DNA of 64,000 bases from Pleurodeles waltl (lineage: Eukaryota; Chordata; Amphibia; Caudata; Salamandridae). This document shows positions 42,222 through 54,483 of this stretch, piece after piece. Each line of letters starts with the position of its first letter. Within the stretch, counting starts at the first letter, position 1. The notes under the pieces were generated by a model that worked only from the letters and a program-made list of their open reading frames with translations, searched no databases and was not told where the DNA came from. The position numbers were made by a program, and so were the translations under genes. Where the stretch lies: the NCBI RefSeq assembly GCF_031143425.1, contig NC_090443.1, forward strand, positions 1,056,779,554 through 1,056,843,553, in the 5' to 3' direction.

Positions 42222-42400
42222 CCTGATTACAAGCTTGGCAGATGGGATTCTCCATCACAAATCTGACGGATAATCCATCTGCTGAATTACAAGTTCCAAT
42301 ATATCCTACGGAACTTGTAATGCGGTGGGCGGCATATCCGTCATGTTTGTGATGAAGTATCCCGTCCGCCAAGACCGTGATGAGCCTCTATCACTCCATT
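42222..42400. mobile_element. Non-coding interspersed element (TCCGTC family)
   Basis: Shares with 63180-63305 the sequence TATATCCTAYGGAACT followed by CGTAAT-type and GGCRKATATCCGTCA words, in the same order. It contains inverted TGGCAGATGGGAT/ATCCATCTGC pieces. Probably a MITE; termini are not clear. Confidence 0.5.
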
Positions 42401-44455
42401 GACATGAATGGGAAATATTGTAAAAATGTTGAATAAATTATAAAAAAATTCAAAAAATTTCAAACGTAAAACATGCCTGTATATAAGTACACTTTGCAGA
42501 CTGTGGCAAGGTGGTAAATTGAAGTTTTTTTTCAGGTCGCAGGAAACACCCAATCCAGCTGCATCAATCTCCACCTGCTGTCCACATTTCAAGTATTAAC
42601 ATTATTGGAACCCTCAAGACTATTACGATCATGCCGCCCAGCTGCATCACGTTCCATGCGCGTGCATGGAACTTACACTCCAAGATACCACACAGTCAAA
42701 TTACGTTGTGATAGCATTTTTAAAATGTATTAAGTATAAATTAAATAATATCATAACATATATACAATTATCTAATATACACTCAAAAAATGTGTTAAAA
42801 TGATGTTAAAGATGTTTTTATTAAACATTTAAGAAATATTAGAAAACTGTTAACTAATCTAAAATAAAAGATGGAAATGTACAACATACAATACCATGTA
42901 AATACATTTTAGATTTTTTATTATTTAAAAAATAAAAGAAATGTTTTATTTACTTAACTCTATACAAATGATTGTTTTTTTAGATGAAATATGTATAATA
43001 AAAAATGTCCAAATGAACAATTAATAAAGTTTGAAAACAAAACAAATTTGAAAAATTTGTCATTACTTTTGTACATAATAAATTAATTAGTATTATTGTT
43101 TGCAAATATACAACTAACTATTTTTATTATATTTCTAATCACCAACAATACCAATAAAATAACAAAGCATTCCTAATACATACAATTACAAGTTTATTAA
43201 AATTTCAGAATAAAATAAAAAAAATTAGATATTCTTTAAAAAAATAATATTTGGAAAGCATTCAAGGTGACAAATTATTACAGATTAAACATACATTACC
43301 AAAATAACATACACGGCAGCAGTAACAAGACTTACAAGGAAAGAGAAGGGGTAGAAAGAGAGATAAAGAGGAAGAGAGAGAGGACATCCAAGTTGTACAG
43401 ACCTAGCTGTGGTAAATATGCCATACCCTTGTAAGCAAGATGAGTTTCAGTCAGTCTTAAAATGTGCAATTTAGAATGTGCAACTTCTTCCTTGACCAAT
43501 CTACGCCTTAGAGGCCGATTTAGGCCTGCAACATTTTTACGTTGTGACATATTAGCGGATATAAACCCAAAACAGTGTAGACCTAGTGTAGCAATGACTC
43601 CAATAACATGTTAGTTCAAATGAAAATGTATTCATAAACAGGTGCCGCGCTGCAGCTAGACCTGCGTACAGCAACGGTGCCCAACCAACTGCCACCCCAG
43701 TTTAATACGCACATTCACATTCCAAGTTGGAATGTTACTACATCATAATGCCTCACAGGGGCATACGCAAGGCAGCATACATATACAGCATAGACCACTA
43801 CACCTAGTTTACCCCCCCAAGGTCAGAAGTATATTTAGTACCTCCCCTTCTCTCCCTCTACACCTATTGGCCTATTGTACGTACAAAGCTGAACTCCTCT
43901 GCTTGAATTTTGAAGTATAGCAGAGAAACTCAAAACTTTTAGCCAATTTGACTCTTTCCATTTTTTAAACCCACTGCATGCCCCAATAAACTCACACACA
44001 GCCATACAACAGCAGAAAAGGACCCAAGCTGAACCTTCCAAACAACCTCCCCCACAACCCTGACCTAGGACCCCACCTCCACCCTGAAGAAAAGGGAACA
44101 AAATCATCCCCACCTTGCTGTCAGAAGACCGACACTCCCACAATTCAGTCTCTCTCCACACACCCTCAGCCAATGCCCTTAGGCCTCCCCATGCTGATCT
44201 CATTTCTGTCACTGCTGGAGAACATCCTTAGCTTCATTTTCAGAGAAGCAGAGCCTAGCCCGCCCACTTCTTTGAACTTTATGGCGCACAGGTTCTTGTA
44301 AGAACGCCTCAATACTGGCAGCCTAAAGAATCAATCATTTGTTTAAGTCTCCATCTGGATCAGTAAATAATTAATTTACAGAGATCTGAGGGAACAAAGG
44401 AGTTAGAATCCTCTGTGACTGGAGCAGAGGGCCTGACATTAAAATAGATAGCCTG
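42401..44455. other. Intronic sequence, AT-rich at 42700-43330
   Basis: No gene is supported. 42700-43330 is very AT-rich. A - strand open frame at 43550-43332 has no recognised domain. 43600-44300 is of ordinary composition, unassigned. Confidence 0.5.
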
Positions 44456-44909
44456 TCAGAACAAACATTTTCCAACATACATTAGGATGGTGCGTGGCCT
44501 AGTTTCAGAGCCAAAGCTGACTGCTTGAACCCAGTTAAGAAGTCGATGCGCCCTTTGTACCTGAAAGTCCCAGACCCAGTTCACCAGGCTGGTGAAGACC
44601 TTTTGAAACAATTGAACCATAATTTGACCAACATCACTGCCTTCCCTGCCCTCACGCACACCCATGATCCAAAGGTTACATACACGCAGTTTTCAAGATC
44701 CTTTAGCTTAGATTGTATAGACGAAATCTGAGTATTGTGCACCTTAACTGGAGTTTATGTGGAAGTTGTTGCTTCTTGGACTTGGCCCCCCTCTGCTGCA
44801 GATCATGAAGATGTGATGTCAGCGTCATTGTTTTGCCAGTGAGATCAGTAATCATGTTCTGTAGTTGTGAGTTATCAGCTGTGACTTCAGCATAGTGAGT
44901 ACTGAACAA
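44456..44909 (-). pseudogene. L1-type LINE ORF1 fragment
   Basis: On the - strand, a coiled-coil-like stretch (44909-44790; SQLQNMITDLTG) is followed by sequence resembling the RRM and C-terminal domain of L1 ORF1p: an IMGVREGREGSD segment, FQVQRAHRLL (the conserved RAHR) and RPRTILM. The two blocks are in different frames, and no complete protein remains. The family inference rests on the RAHR and PRTI motifs. Confidence 0.55.
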
Positions 44910-45091
44910 CTACTGTCTAAACAACAATTGTGCCTGAATAACAATTGCCTGAACAACTAATATTTATATATATATATATATTCTAAACAACTAATAAACC
45001 ATAAAAACCAAAAAGAAAACCTTACCTTAAAATTCGTTGTTCAGGCAATTGTTATTCAGGCACAATTGTTGTTTAGCCAGTAGTTGTTCAG
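44902..45091. repeat. Long inverted repeat with 56-bp arms
   Basis: Arms 44902-44957 and 45036-45091 are complementary with one mismatch in 56 positions, around a 78-bp AT-rich loop that includes a (TA)n run. Arms contain CTGAACAAC, ACAATTGTGCC and ATAACAATTGCC words. No terminal duplication was found. Confidence 0.9.
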
Positions 45092-45840
45092 AACTTAGTT
45101 GTAGAGACTTTTTAGTTGTTTAGCAGTAGTGGTTCAGGCAAGTAGTGGTTTAGACCTAGTTGTCCAGGATGTTTCCCCTCTAGGGCCTTCTGTCAGTATC
45201 ATGGGGGGCCATCAGATACACTGGAGACCAGGATGCCTATAGTTCCTTTGGGAGGTGGACTGGCCATCCTCTAAGTGATGTGGATGTGGCTGCCACTGGT
45301 GGCGATTTGGGCCCTCATGTAATTAGCCCCACTATTCCCACTCCAATCTAGATCAATTTGAGGAAGGTGTTGGACACTAAAGGGGTGACATTTACTATTC
45401 CTACCTCAATCTACACCTATTTGGGGAAGGTGTTGGATTTGCTTGTAATGGTGGAGAAATATCCCTGCTATCATTCGCTATTGACTTCCATTGCCCTAGT
45501 AGCTGTATCTTCAATTTGATTGGTTAGCTGCCAACTCTTCTGCATTTTGTTGACCATGCCAGGTACTTCCCAACATGCTGGCTCTCTTCATAGAGCTTCT
45601 GCTGGAAAGCTTTCCTCCCTGCGATCAGCTCTGGGAGAAATAAGTCTCTAAGCTCTTGCTTAGCTCTAATAAACTGGTCTCATGATGCTTGCCTAGCCGT
45701 TGGGTGGATTGGCTTTGAAGCTTCGCTCCTTGTGATCTCAACTGCAGCTTGAAGACTCCTCGGCATGCTATGGTTCCAGGCCCTAGCTTGATTGACCTTA
45801 TAAGATATCGACTGTCCCCTGGATGCGGCGTTATCTGACT
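45092..45840. other. Unassigned intronic sequence
   Basis: Contains the weak minisatellite-like motif pair near 45364-45440. Nothing else is recognised. Confidence 0.45.
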
Positions 45841-46850
45841 ACTTCACCTCAGTGCAGCTACCACAGGTAAAGTGTTTTGTTGAGGAAAATAGTGACGGGG
45901 AAATAGCTGTCACCCTTAAAAGCAGCGCAAATGCTAAAGCCAGCGGAAGTGATGGCATACCCACCAAAGTTTATAAGGTTTTTGAGGCGGAATTACCCCC
46001 TTTTCTAACAATATATCATATAAAGGAAGCTGTGTCCCTTCAAAAGACTTTCAAAGAGTCTGTGGTAGTGACCTTCCTGAAAGAAGATGAGAATCCATTA
46101 GATCCTAATTCCTACCGCCCGTAAACCTGCTTAATGTGGATTATAAATTATTTATGAAAGTCTGGGCTGAGCATCTTGCACCTTGTGCCCACCAGATAAT
46201 CCATCAGGACCAGCATGGCTGCCAATACCCATTGTCTGATTCAAGCTATTGACTATTTTATAACTAACAAAGAAAAGGCAGCAATTCTAATGATGGACAC
46301 AGAAAAAGCAATCCATCTCGTCAACTGGCGGGCACTCTTGTTTAACCTGGGAAAATCTGGATTTCCATCTCCATTTGTCTCTTTAGTTGAAGAACCTTTC
46401 AATGGATCATCATTAACTCCAAAGAAGCTGGGGCTCTAAGAATAAATCGGGGTATCTGGCAGGGTTGTCCTCTGTCCCCACTGCTTTTTGTCTTTTTATA
46501 GAGCCCCTTGCGGTTAGGATTCGCCCAACCCTTTGATTTTGCCTCTTAGGGCTGGGATGGTGAAGATCACGTTGTTTGCCGACGTCACAATTTTATATTT
46601 GAAGACTGAGAAGGTAAACATTCAGAATGCCACTGACGAAATCACCTGCTTTACGCAAATAGGCGGATACAAAGTCAACCAAGCAAAAACTGAACCTCTT
46701 TTGTTTAATGCAGCTCGTTCCACACTTCCCGCCAGCCTGCAGATGTTTTCCAATCAACCTATAAGATACTTAGGAATTTTTGTGTCACACAACTGCTCTC
46801 CTATACCGTCAATAGTCCTGTCGATGATATGTTTGATGTCCCAATATTCT
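45841..46850 (+). pseudogene. L1-type LINE reverse transcriptase fragment
   Basis: The + strand carries degraded L1 RT motifs in order: ASGSDGIPTKVYK (consensus PGPDG), DPNSYRP at 46090-46123, MMDTEKAIHLVNWRALL (consensus DAEKAFDxVxW) near 46300, a GIWQGCPLSPLLF box at about 46450-46490, an LFADVTILY box (consensus FADD, second Asp replaced by Val) at about 46570, and IRYLGI at about 46765. Frames change several times. RT order and the QGCPLSP box make a LINE origin firm. Confidence 0.75.
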
Positions 46851-48828
46851 TGACCTGATATTTGTGTAATATGATATATTTTCTGATATTCTGTCCAAAC
46901 ACCCTTAGTATAATGAGTGACCATTTGTTGCACCTCTCCAGGTCACAGGATAGGTCCCGGGACAGACCTGGGCTTCTGCGCATGCACTAGATTGGAGTGA
47001 AGCTAGGGCCAAAAATCCATAGGCAGTATACCATATGTACAAAGTCAGGAGCGTGGGCAGGAGAATGCAACTGTGCACCATGCAGAGGCATTACCATCCC
47101 AACTGGGTGTCTGAGAGTCCTTGGAAGGTCTGGCTACCGGCAGCATTAGCTCTCTGACACACGTATTGTCAATGCTTCTCTGAACAAGCCAGAGAGGGGT
47201 CTTCAGTGGAGTATCTGTCACTATCTGGTATCGGCTGTTAGGTTAATATTCCTCTTCCTAGGGAGTGCTTCCATGCAGAACATGAGGAGCTTTGTTCAGG
47301 AGCAGCATCTGGCAGGTACTACTAGGTGAATGCAACAACCATCTTGGAAAGAAGGTGTTCCCTACTGCAGTGCTACAGATCATCAGTCTAGGAAATTAAA
47401 TCAGTTTACTGAACACATAGGATAATACATTTGGGAGCAGTGCTGCACCTAATGCAAACGCTTTACTGTTGTTTATTCCATACTATGTTTTCTATCAGTA
47501 CATGCGTTCCTAAATGCCATTGTGCAAGGTGCAGCCTTTCTGCAGCTCTTTTTAATATAAAGTTGTTTTTTAACTGTCATTTTCAGTAACATAGCTGAGA
47601 AGGCGCCTTTATTTTATGTGTGCTTGTGTTAACTTTGATGCATTAACTCTGTTGTCTCACTTTCTCACTGTTCCCCTCTGCCTCACCCCAGTCTCCCAAG
47701 AAACTGAACTATAAACACACTGTCATTTGTGCTTCCTCTAAGCTCATACAAAAACTAGACCATTGATCTGGCATGTGAACTCCATTGGCTCACACGAGGA
47801 ATCCCCTCATCAAAGATGGCTGCTGCATCAATAAGATAAGGCTCCACCATCTTAGTTGACAAGCTTTGACTCACGAGCCAATGGCGATCGCCAACCTCGC
47901 TGCAATGTTTCTTCTCTTTCCATGATAGCGCATCTCCTGCTGCAGGTGTCCCATGCACTGTGGTTGTGCTCATCCAGAACCTGCAACAGGCTATCAGCCA
48001 CGTTCACTGTGGCCTCCTCCCTTTCAAGAGTACACCACCTCAGCCAGCTGCACTCCTCAATACAAGAAACATTTTGTCAGCCTGAGGATGATGAGTCACA
48101 TTGCTTTCCCTGCATCATAACCAGACTTATGACAATCTAATAGGGAAACTGCTTTATCAGAAGTAAGGATGTTCCCAAAACCTTGCCCCATTCATCCTTC
48201 CGTCCAGTCCATTGGTATGCCCCTCCCCTCATCGGCTCTGGGGTCTGTCATTCATCTTCTTGGTCAGTCTCTGCGTCTGATGCCACTTCTCTCTCCCGCT
48301 GCTGCCTCCATGCAGCATCCCACCTCGGGCCTGATCCTTGTAACTGGCTACAGCCATCAGCCCCTTTCTTCCTTCCATCCATCCCCCATGTGTGCCTGCA
48401 CCTCCACCCATCCGGGAATGCCTCTGTGCCCATTTCTTGTCTTTCACAGTCTCTGCATCTGACTGACATACAGATCAATCCTACTCCTGTGTCCATGTCC
48501 TAGAGGCCTGTGCCACATCTCTACCTATCCCTGTCAACGCCTGTCCCGAATGCCAAAGCTAGACCTCTTGGCTCTGCAAATGCTTGATGCTCCTGGGGCT
48601 CCTTCCCCACTTTAGGCTTTCTTCCATGCTCAGTTTTCACCACAGAGTCACCTTTTCTAAAGCAGAAAAATTGTGACCAGAGGGTGGCAAGATGTCCATG
48701 TGCGCCCAACGAGACACCTTGAACTGCAGTCAGCGCTGCCTCTATGATGTTGACCAACAAGTATTACTTGTTATATTTGTTTATATGTGTACATTACATA
48801 TCCTAATTATTTGTTTTCCTTCTTGCAG
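46851..48828. other. Intron 1, right end
   Basis: Nothing beyond low-value open frames is seen. The last 20 bases (ATTTGTTTTCCTTCTTGCAG) form a good polypyrimidine tract and acceptor for exon 2. Confidence 0.5.
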
Positions 48829-48864
48829 TGACGCAGTACACCATCACCTACTTCAACATCCACG
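48829..48864 (+). CDS. gstp1: GSTP1-like exon 2 (codons 1-12 and first base of 13)
   Basis: 36 bp between TTCTTGCAG and GTAAGT. With the A from exon 1 it encodes MTQYTITYFNIH plus one base of Gly13. Class pi GSTs conjugate glutathione to electrophiles in the cytosol. Tyr8 is the catalytic tyrosine that activates the glutathione thiol. Exon length and phase equal those I recall for mammalian GSTP1, including the start codon split between exons 1 and 2. Flanking introns are about 14.5 kb (from exon 1B) and 8.6 kb. The exon is too short to be detected on its own; assignment depends on the match with exons 3 to 5. Confidence 0.88.
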
Positions 48865-49097
48865 GTAAGTGCCATGTCATCTCCTCTTTTAAATGCAGAG
48901 GGAAACACAGAGTAAGGTGGACTGAGGAGCACCATGAGCTGCGTGACCTCAGCCGGCTTAAAATGGCCGCTGGCACCTTTCTTGGCCCTGAGCTCAAAAC
49001 AGAGAGTTGGTCCCATTTCTCTACTGAGTCTAGAGCAAAGGAATAGTTAGAACCCTCCGGAAGGACCACTTTGTCTAAAGAGAGGTGATGTCATTGA
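48865..49097 (+). other. Intron 2 start
   Basis: Starts with GTAAGT. No other feature is seen. Confidence 0.6.
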
Positions 49098-49445
49098 CTA
49101 CCCTCTGTGGCTATGACACCGCCTCCCACCTGTGGCATTGAGTACTACAACAGCTGTGGACGTGACTGCCCTCTGTGGCCAACAGCGTGTACAGCAGCAA
49201 TGACACCACCTCCCACCTGTGGCATTGAGTACTACAGCACCCTTGGACATGACTGCCCTCTGTGGCCAACAGCGTGTACTGCAGCAATGACACCACCTCC
49301 CACCTGTGGCATTGAGCACTACAGCAGCTGTGGACGTGACTGCCCTCTGTGGCCAACAGCGTGTACTGCAGCAATGACAGCACCTCCACCTGCGGCATTG
49401 AGTACTACAGCAGACGTGTCATTGTCTGCCCTCTGCGGGACTGAG
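49098..49445. repeat. 87-bp minisatellite, about four units
   Basis: The unit contains ATGACACCACCTCCCACCTG, TGGCATTGAGTACTACAGCA, a GGACRTGACTGCCCTCTGTG segment and GCCAACAGCGTGTACTGCAGC. 87 is a multiple of three, so open frames run on both strands. The last unit is degenerate. Confidence 0.9.
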
Positions 49446-50045
49446 TACTACAGCACCTGGGTAATGGACTTCCTTCCATGGCCCCATTAGCACTGCAGCT
49501 ATTTCATGAGCTTCCCTTCCATTCATTTAATGAAGTCTACAATGATTTCCTACTCTGCCCTCTTTTGTTATTGAGTAGAACTGTAGCTAGGTCAGGCCCT
49601 CTCACCCAAGGGCAGAAGACCAGGTAAGCTCACCATGTTTATGTGGTTCCTAATACTGGTGAATAAGGTGCTTCTAAGTACTAATTTTGCAAAGCAATAA
49701 AAATCAACATCAAGTTGTTTTGTGAATATAAATAGCTGAGTTTGGTGTGCTTGTCTCTGAGTTCCAATCTCTTTTGTGCATTCAAGAGGCATAGGTGTGT
49801 ATAACCCCCTTACTAAGTCTAGGCTCATGGAGACTATGTATGCAGGTCATGTAAAGCATCTGTAAGTATGTGTAAGTCTACAGTATTGTGTGTGACTATG
49901 TAGTGCAGATTTAGAGCAAAAGAAACCACGAGGACTGTAGAATTCTGCTTAGCTTTTGTGGGAACAGTCTTTGTGGGTGGTATGTTCACTAGAGAGCAGG
50001 TATTTAATAACTGACCACCCCGATTAATGAAAGTCTGTTGATGAG
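49446..50045. other. Intron 2, unassigned
   Basis: No gene or named repeat is recognised. Confidence 0.5.
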
Positions 50046-50170
50046 TTTAATCAATTAATCAGGATTTGTAAAGCACAGCCAATCACCTGACAGGGTATCA
50101 AGGCGCTTGCATGTTCTGGAGGCTCATTCGAACAGCCAGGTCTTTAGAGCTGTTCAGAATTCTGGAAATG
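50046..50170. repeat. Interspersed repeat (AATCAGGATTTRTRAAG family), copy 1
   Basis: Shares with 53706-53900 the order AATCA..AATCAGGATTT, AGCR-AATCACC, GGGTATCAAGGCGCT and CAGCCAGGTCTT. Likely a SINE or LINE tail; class unknown. Confidence 0.6.
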
Positions 50171-50219
50171 AAATGATGGATGGTCCAGAGTTGCGAGGGA
50201 AGGCTGCAGAAACAAACAA

Positions 50220-50456
50220 GAGAAATCAGTGAAAATGAAGGAAAAGGAAGGTGAAGGCACACAAAAATGGGGGGAAAAGCAAGGAGAAGGCAGTGAGAAT
50301 GAGGGAAAAGCAAGCAGAAGGCAGTGAGAATGAGGAAAAAGCAAGCAGAAGGCATTGAGAATGGGGGAAAAGCAAGCAGAAGGCAGTGAGAATGGGGGAA
50401 AAGCAAGCAGAAGGCAGTTAGAATGAGGGAAAAGCAAGCAGAAGACAAGATCAGGA
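50220..50456. repeat. 31-bp minisatellite
   Basis: Unit GAGAATGRGGGAAAAGCAAG followed by CAGAAGGCAGT, with period 31 at 50295, 50326, 50357 and 50388 and more decayed units to the left. Confidence 0.9.
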
Positions 50457-52189
50457 GCGATGCAGCAGCACAAGGAGAGCTGGACCTGGGAGTTGCATCT
50501 TAGCTGGTGTTGTCGTAGTCTTCCCGTGGGGTTAAGGTGAAAGGACTAGCATGCTGTGATGGCATGTGCTGGAATAAGCTTAATAGCCTTGGGTTGAGAC
50601 ATTGTGCGATGTGACATTATATGATTGGGCGTGATGCCTGAGGGGGATGGAGTGCGTGCTTGTGATAGGGTGTTGTTGTTAGTCAATGCTTGTTTATTGG
50701 CTATGTCCCTGAAGCACAAAAGCATATTAAGTTGGCATAAAAATAAAAAATGAACTTGAATTAGGTAGAAAGATAATGCGTACTATAGCATACTGCATAG
50801 AGGAACATACATGTGTCAAGTACATTAATACACTTTCAATGGCAACATTAAAAAGTGTGGAGAAAAGAACAGACCAGCAGCTGAGTGCAGTAAAACTAAG
50901 GCTCGTCAAACAGCAGAATGAAACTCTATGGTTTATTTAGGGGGTTGTAGACCGAGCTATGATTTCTTTTGGTCACTTTGGAGTTCTGTGATTGGTGAGT
51001 TAGAAACTAGCACAGAGGGGGAGGTAGTTAAGTCCAGTCAGATCTAGTGGAGGTGGGTGGAGGGGCTCCTGAAATTCTTCAGTCACACACCTCTTCCAAG
51101 AATACTTCAGCTGGATCCTTGTTTGAAAAGCTTTGGGTTCAGTGTGTGTCTGTTGATTGCAGTGACATTGGACCTCATCTTTGCATCCACTGGAAGAAAG
51201 TGATTCACTTCTAGGCTGGAATCCTAGAATCTGTTTATCATGCTGAACATAAGGATATTTGTACTACGTGAGGCTGAACTGGAAGTACGCCTTCCTCACA
51301 GGTGTGCATAAGGCAAATGGAGTCATAATGATTTTGAAATATTTTAAACTAGATCCTTGTGACAAGCCCAGAGTTTTGCATTTTCACTCTGATTTCCCTC
51401 ATGGTGCAAGGAGGCATGTGCTGAGGGTGTGCCAATTACATATTGAGCTGATGAACAGGTATGTTAGTCCTCCAAAGAATCTGAGCTCAAAGATGCCTTC
51501 TTCAGCAGCTGAGTTCATCCACACCGACAGACCGTGGAGATTTATAATCTGATAACCAAGGCTTAGCAATGTTCCATAGCTCATTCCAGGCCTGGAAAAC
51601 ATATAGAAATGAAAAAAAGACTTTCCTTTCTAAATGCAGAAACAACCTGCCTTAGCCATTTTAAGAGGTATGCAAAGCATAATAGTGTGCAATTTAGTGG
51701 ATCAGCTTAGCTCTAAAAATACTTTTAAAGGAAGAATCAGTTATCATACTTTTGTTTATGTTAATACTGCAGGACTGAGAGCGTGTCAAATGGCAGTTTT
51801 TCCTATATTATGGCCCCACTGAAAGACCAAATCATATTTGAATGAATATTCCCAGAATATACTTTGATCATGGAACTGCACAGTATGTGTGGAGAGTCTG
51901 TAGGTGCAGCAGTTGTAAGGAGATGTACCGGTGTGGAGGAGAAGCTCAGTGGGAATGCACTGGTCGCAGTAATGAAGGGTGGGGTTGAAGCCACGAAGAC
52001 CGAAGGTTCCCCAAACAGGTGAACAAGCGCCATGAGGCCCACCTGTGAGACTGTGAGACCCGAGAAAGGCCAGCAGTTGAATAAGGCCAGGCAGCAGCTG
52101 GAGCCCACTGCAAAGCTTGACTCTACTTGAGAGGAGGAACTCAGTGGAGGATTGAGTAGCTTGAAGGGTCAGAGTGTGAAGGATCCAAG
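50457..52189. other. Intron 2, unassigned
   Basis: No gene, RNA or named repeat is recognised in about 1.7 kb. Confidence 0.5.
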
Positions 52190-52645
52190 CACCGAACCTC
52201 GAGGGGACCTGAGTAGATCTGAGTGGACTTGAGTGGCCCTGAGAGGACCTGAGTAGACCTGAGTGAACCTGAGTGGACCTGAGTGAACCTGAGTCGACCC
52301 GAGTGGACTTGAGTGGACTGGAGGGCACCTGAGTGGACCTCAGTGGACCTGAGAGGACCTGAATGGACTGGAGTGGACTGGAGGGAACCTGAGAGGACCT
52401 GAGTGGACCTGAGAAAACCTGAGTGGACCAGAGGGGACCTGAGTGGACCTGAGAGGAGCTGAGTGAACCTGAGTGGATCTGAGAGGACCTGAGTGGACTT
52501 GAGTGGGCCAGAGGGGAACTGAGTGGACCTGAATGGACCTGAGAGAGCCTGAGTGGACCTGAGGGGACCTGAGTGGACCTGATTAGACCTGAGTGGACCT
52601 GAGTAGATCTGAGTGGACCCAAAGGGAACTGAGTGGACCTGAGCA
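52190..52645. repeat. 10-bp minisatellite GAGTGGACCT
   Basis: About 45 decamer units, mainly GAGTGGACCT with GAGAGGACCT and GAGTGAACCT variants. The resulting - strand frame encodes Ser/Thr/Gln-rich repeats with no sign of selection. Confidence 0.93.
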
Positions 52646-53705
52646 CAATGGAGTTAAAAGGGGCAGGTGTGCTGATGCCAGGCCCGGCAGACCATCTGCC
52701 TTCTCTCCATTGAGTACCACGATAAACCCAACCCCAGGGGTTTCCTCCAAGCAGCACGAGTAGTTGTTGGCACCCCAGGAAAGATGATAAAGACATTTAA
52801 AGTTGATACAGCCAACGCAGTAAGAGATTAGTGGCTGGGGTAAAGGCTAGGAGTATGCGTTGCATTGCAGAGGTCCAGTAGGCATAGGGCCAGCATGCAA
52901 TAAGACTATATTATTTCACCAAACACTAAAACCAGACTTTGGTGCAATGTATGCATTTTAGATAATTCCATATCCATTCACTTTACTATCTGCTGTCCCA
53001 TCAACTTGTCGTAGGAGAACCTATGCCATACACCAGAGAAGAGTGTTACTAACATGTGGACTCAATCTAAAATAAGAATAAAAACTCTACGGTAATCGGG
53101 AAGGTGGCTACCGAGATCACCCTCTGAAGGAAAAAAAATAATTTAAAGTTCAGGATTAAATATATTCTCACCCCCAACCAACAAATACTGTTACTACTTA
53201 ACCAAGTTAGACCTATAGAAGAATGAGAAGCAGGTGGGTGATATAGAAAATAACATTGATAATGCAAAAAAAATATAAACATAGTAACCACCACCCAGGA
53301 ATAACTCAGTATTATTCAGGAGAGAAAATCCACTGGAAGAATAAATGCATGGCAGGTAAGTTGCCACCTAAATGAAGTATTGGTTATAATATAGTGAGTT
53401 ATAAATCTATCCTAGAAACATAGAAGTGCCTCGGAGCAAAAGCAACCAAAGAACATAGTGGTTTGTTCAACGCTTTCAGGGAAACTAATTTACAAAATCA
53501 TTAACTTCAGGAAGGACAAGTCCCAAAACAGAGGAGATTTTTGTTCCATACATCACTGATTAATTAAGCACAAATAGTAGTGTGCAATGGGATATGGTGG
53601 GAGCACCCCTCTCCCCCAGGTCCTACAAGGGCACAGGAGACATTGAAATCAAACCAATTCTAGGATCTCAAATGACAGTAGAAATATAGAACATTTTGCA
53701 ACCCA
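52646..53705. other. Intron 2, unassigned
   Basis: Nothing recognised. Confidence 0.5.
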
Positions 53706-53960
53706 TTTTTAATCAATCAATCAATCAGGATTTATGAAGTGCAGCAAATCACCCGTGAGGGTCTTAAGGTGCTGGCATTGCTAGCTGCTTTGCAGTGCTC
53801 TGTTCATTCAAACAGCCAGGTCTTGAGTCCTTTTCTGAATTTCTGGAGTGATGCGGCGATCCTGAGGTGCAGGGGAAGATCGTTCCGAGCTGTGGTCATT
53901 AGGTGAGAGTAGGAGGATCCTCTGATGTTGGATCAGCAGATTTGGGAGGTGTCAGTGAGG
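53706..53960. repeat. Interspersed repeat (AATCAGGATTTRTRAAG family), copy 2
   Basis: Longer copy of the family at 50046, starting with an (AATC)n run and extending through a GATCGTTCCGAGCTGTGG segment. Confidence 0.6.
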
Positions 53961-54103
53961 AAAAGGGAGGTGGATCTCAGGTGTCTGATTGGTTAGTGGA
54001 AGGTCATTCGTTAGTTTGTTGATGTATGATAACCTGCTGAATGATTCTGATCACTATATTGAATGAGGTCACATCAGCTATATTGAAGCATCTCCCAGAC
54101 ATA

Positions 54104-54483
54104 GGGGGTCATTCCAACTTCGGCGGGTGGCGGAGGCCGCCCGCCAAAGTTCCCCCGCCAGAAGACCGCACTGCGGTCAAATGACCGCGGCGGTCATTCT
54201 GACTTTCCCGCTGGGCAGGCGGGCGGGCGACCGCCAAAAGGCCGCCCGCCCACCCAGCGGGAAAGACCCAGCAACGATGAAGCCGGCTCCGAATGGAGCC
54301 GGCGGAGTTGCTGGGGTGCGACGGGTGCAGTGGCACCCGTCGCGATTTTCAGTGTCTGCTAAACAGACACTGAAAATCATTATGGGGCCCTGTTAGGGGG
54401 CCCCTGCACTGCCCATGCCAGTGGCAGGGGGCCCCACGACACCCGCCAGGAACAGGATGGCGGGAAGGGGGTCGGAATCCCCA
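54104..54483. mobile_element. Hairpin MITE, second copy, right-truncated
   Basis: Begins GGGGGTCATTCCAAC, like the element at 12110. It carries related hairpins: GCGACGGGTGC arms at about 54317-54342, ATTTTCAGTGTCTG arms at 54345-54377, CCGGCTCC arms at 54283-54302 and a CTTTCCCGCTGGG pair spanning about 54203-54266. It ends at about 54483, inside the arm that corresponds to 12356-12386 of the first copy, so the right terminus is missing. Confidence 0.75.

Noticed and set aside
49107..49490. 127-residue Cys-rich open frame
   Set aside because: It is the translation of the 87-bp minisatellite, open also on the other strand.
51786..52796. 336-residue Ser-rich frame on the - strand
   Set aside because: Most of it is the 10-bp minisatellite GAGTGGACCT read in a period of 30 bases.
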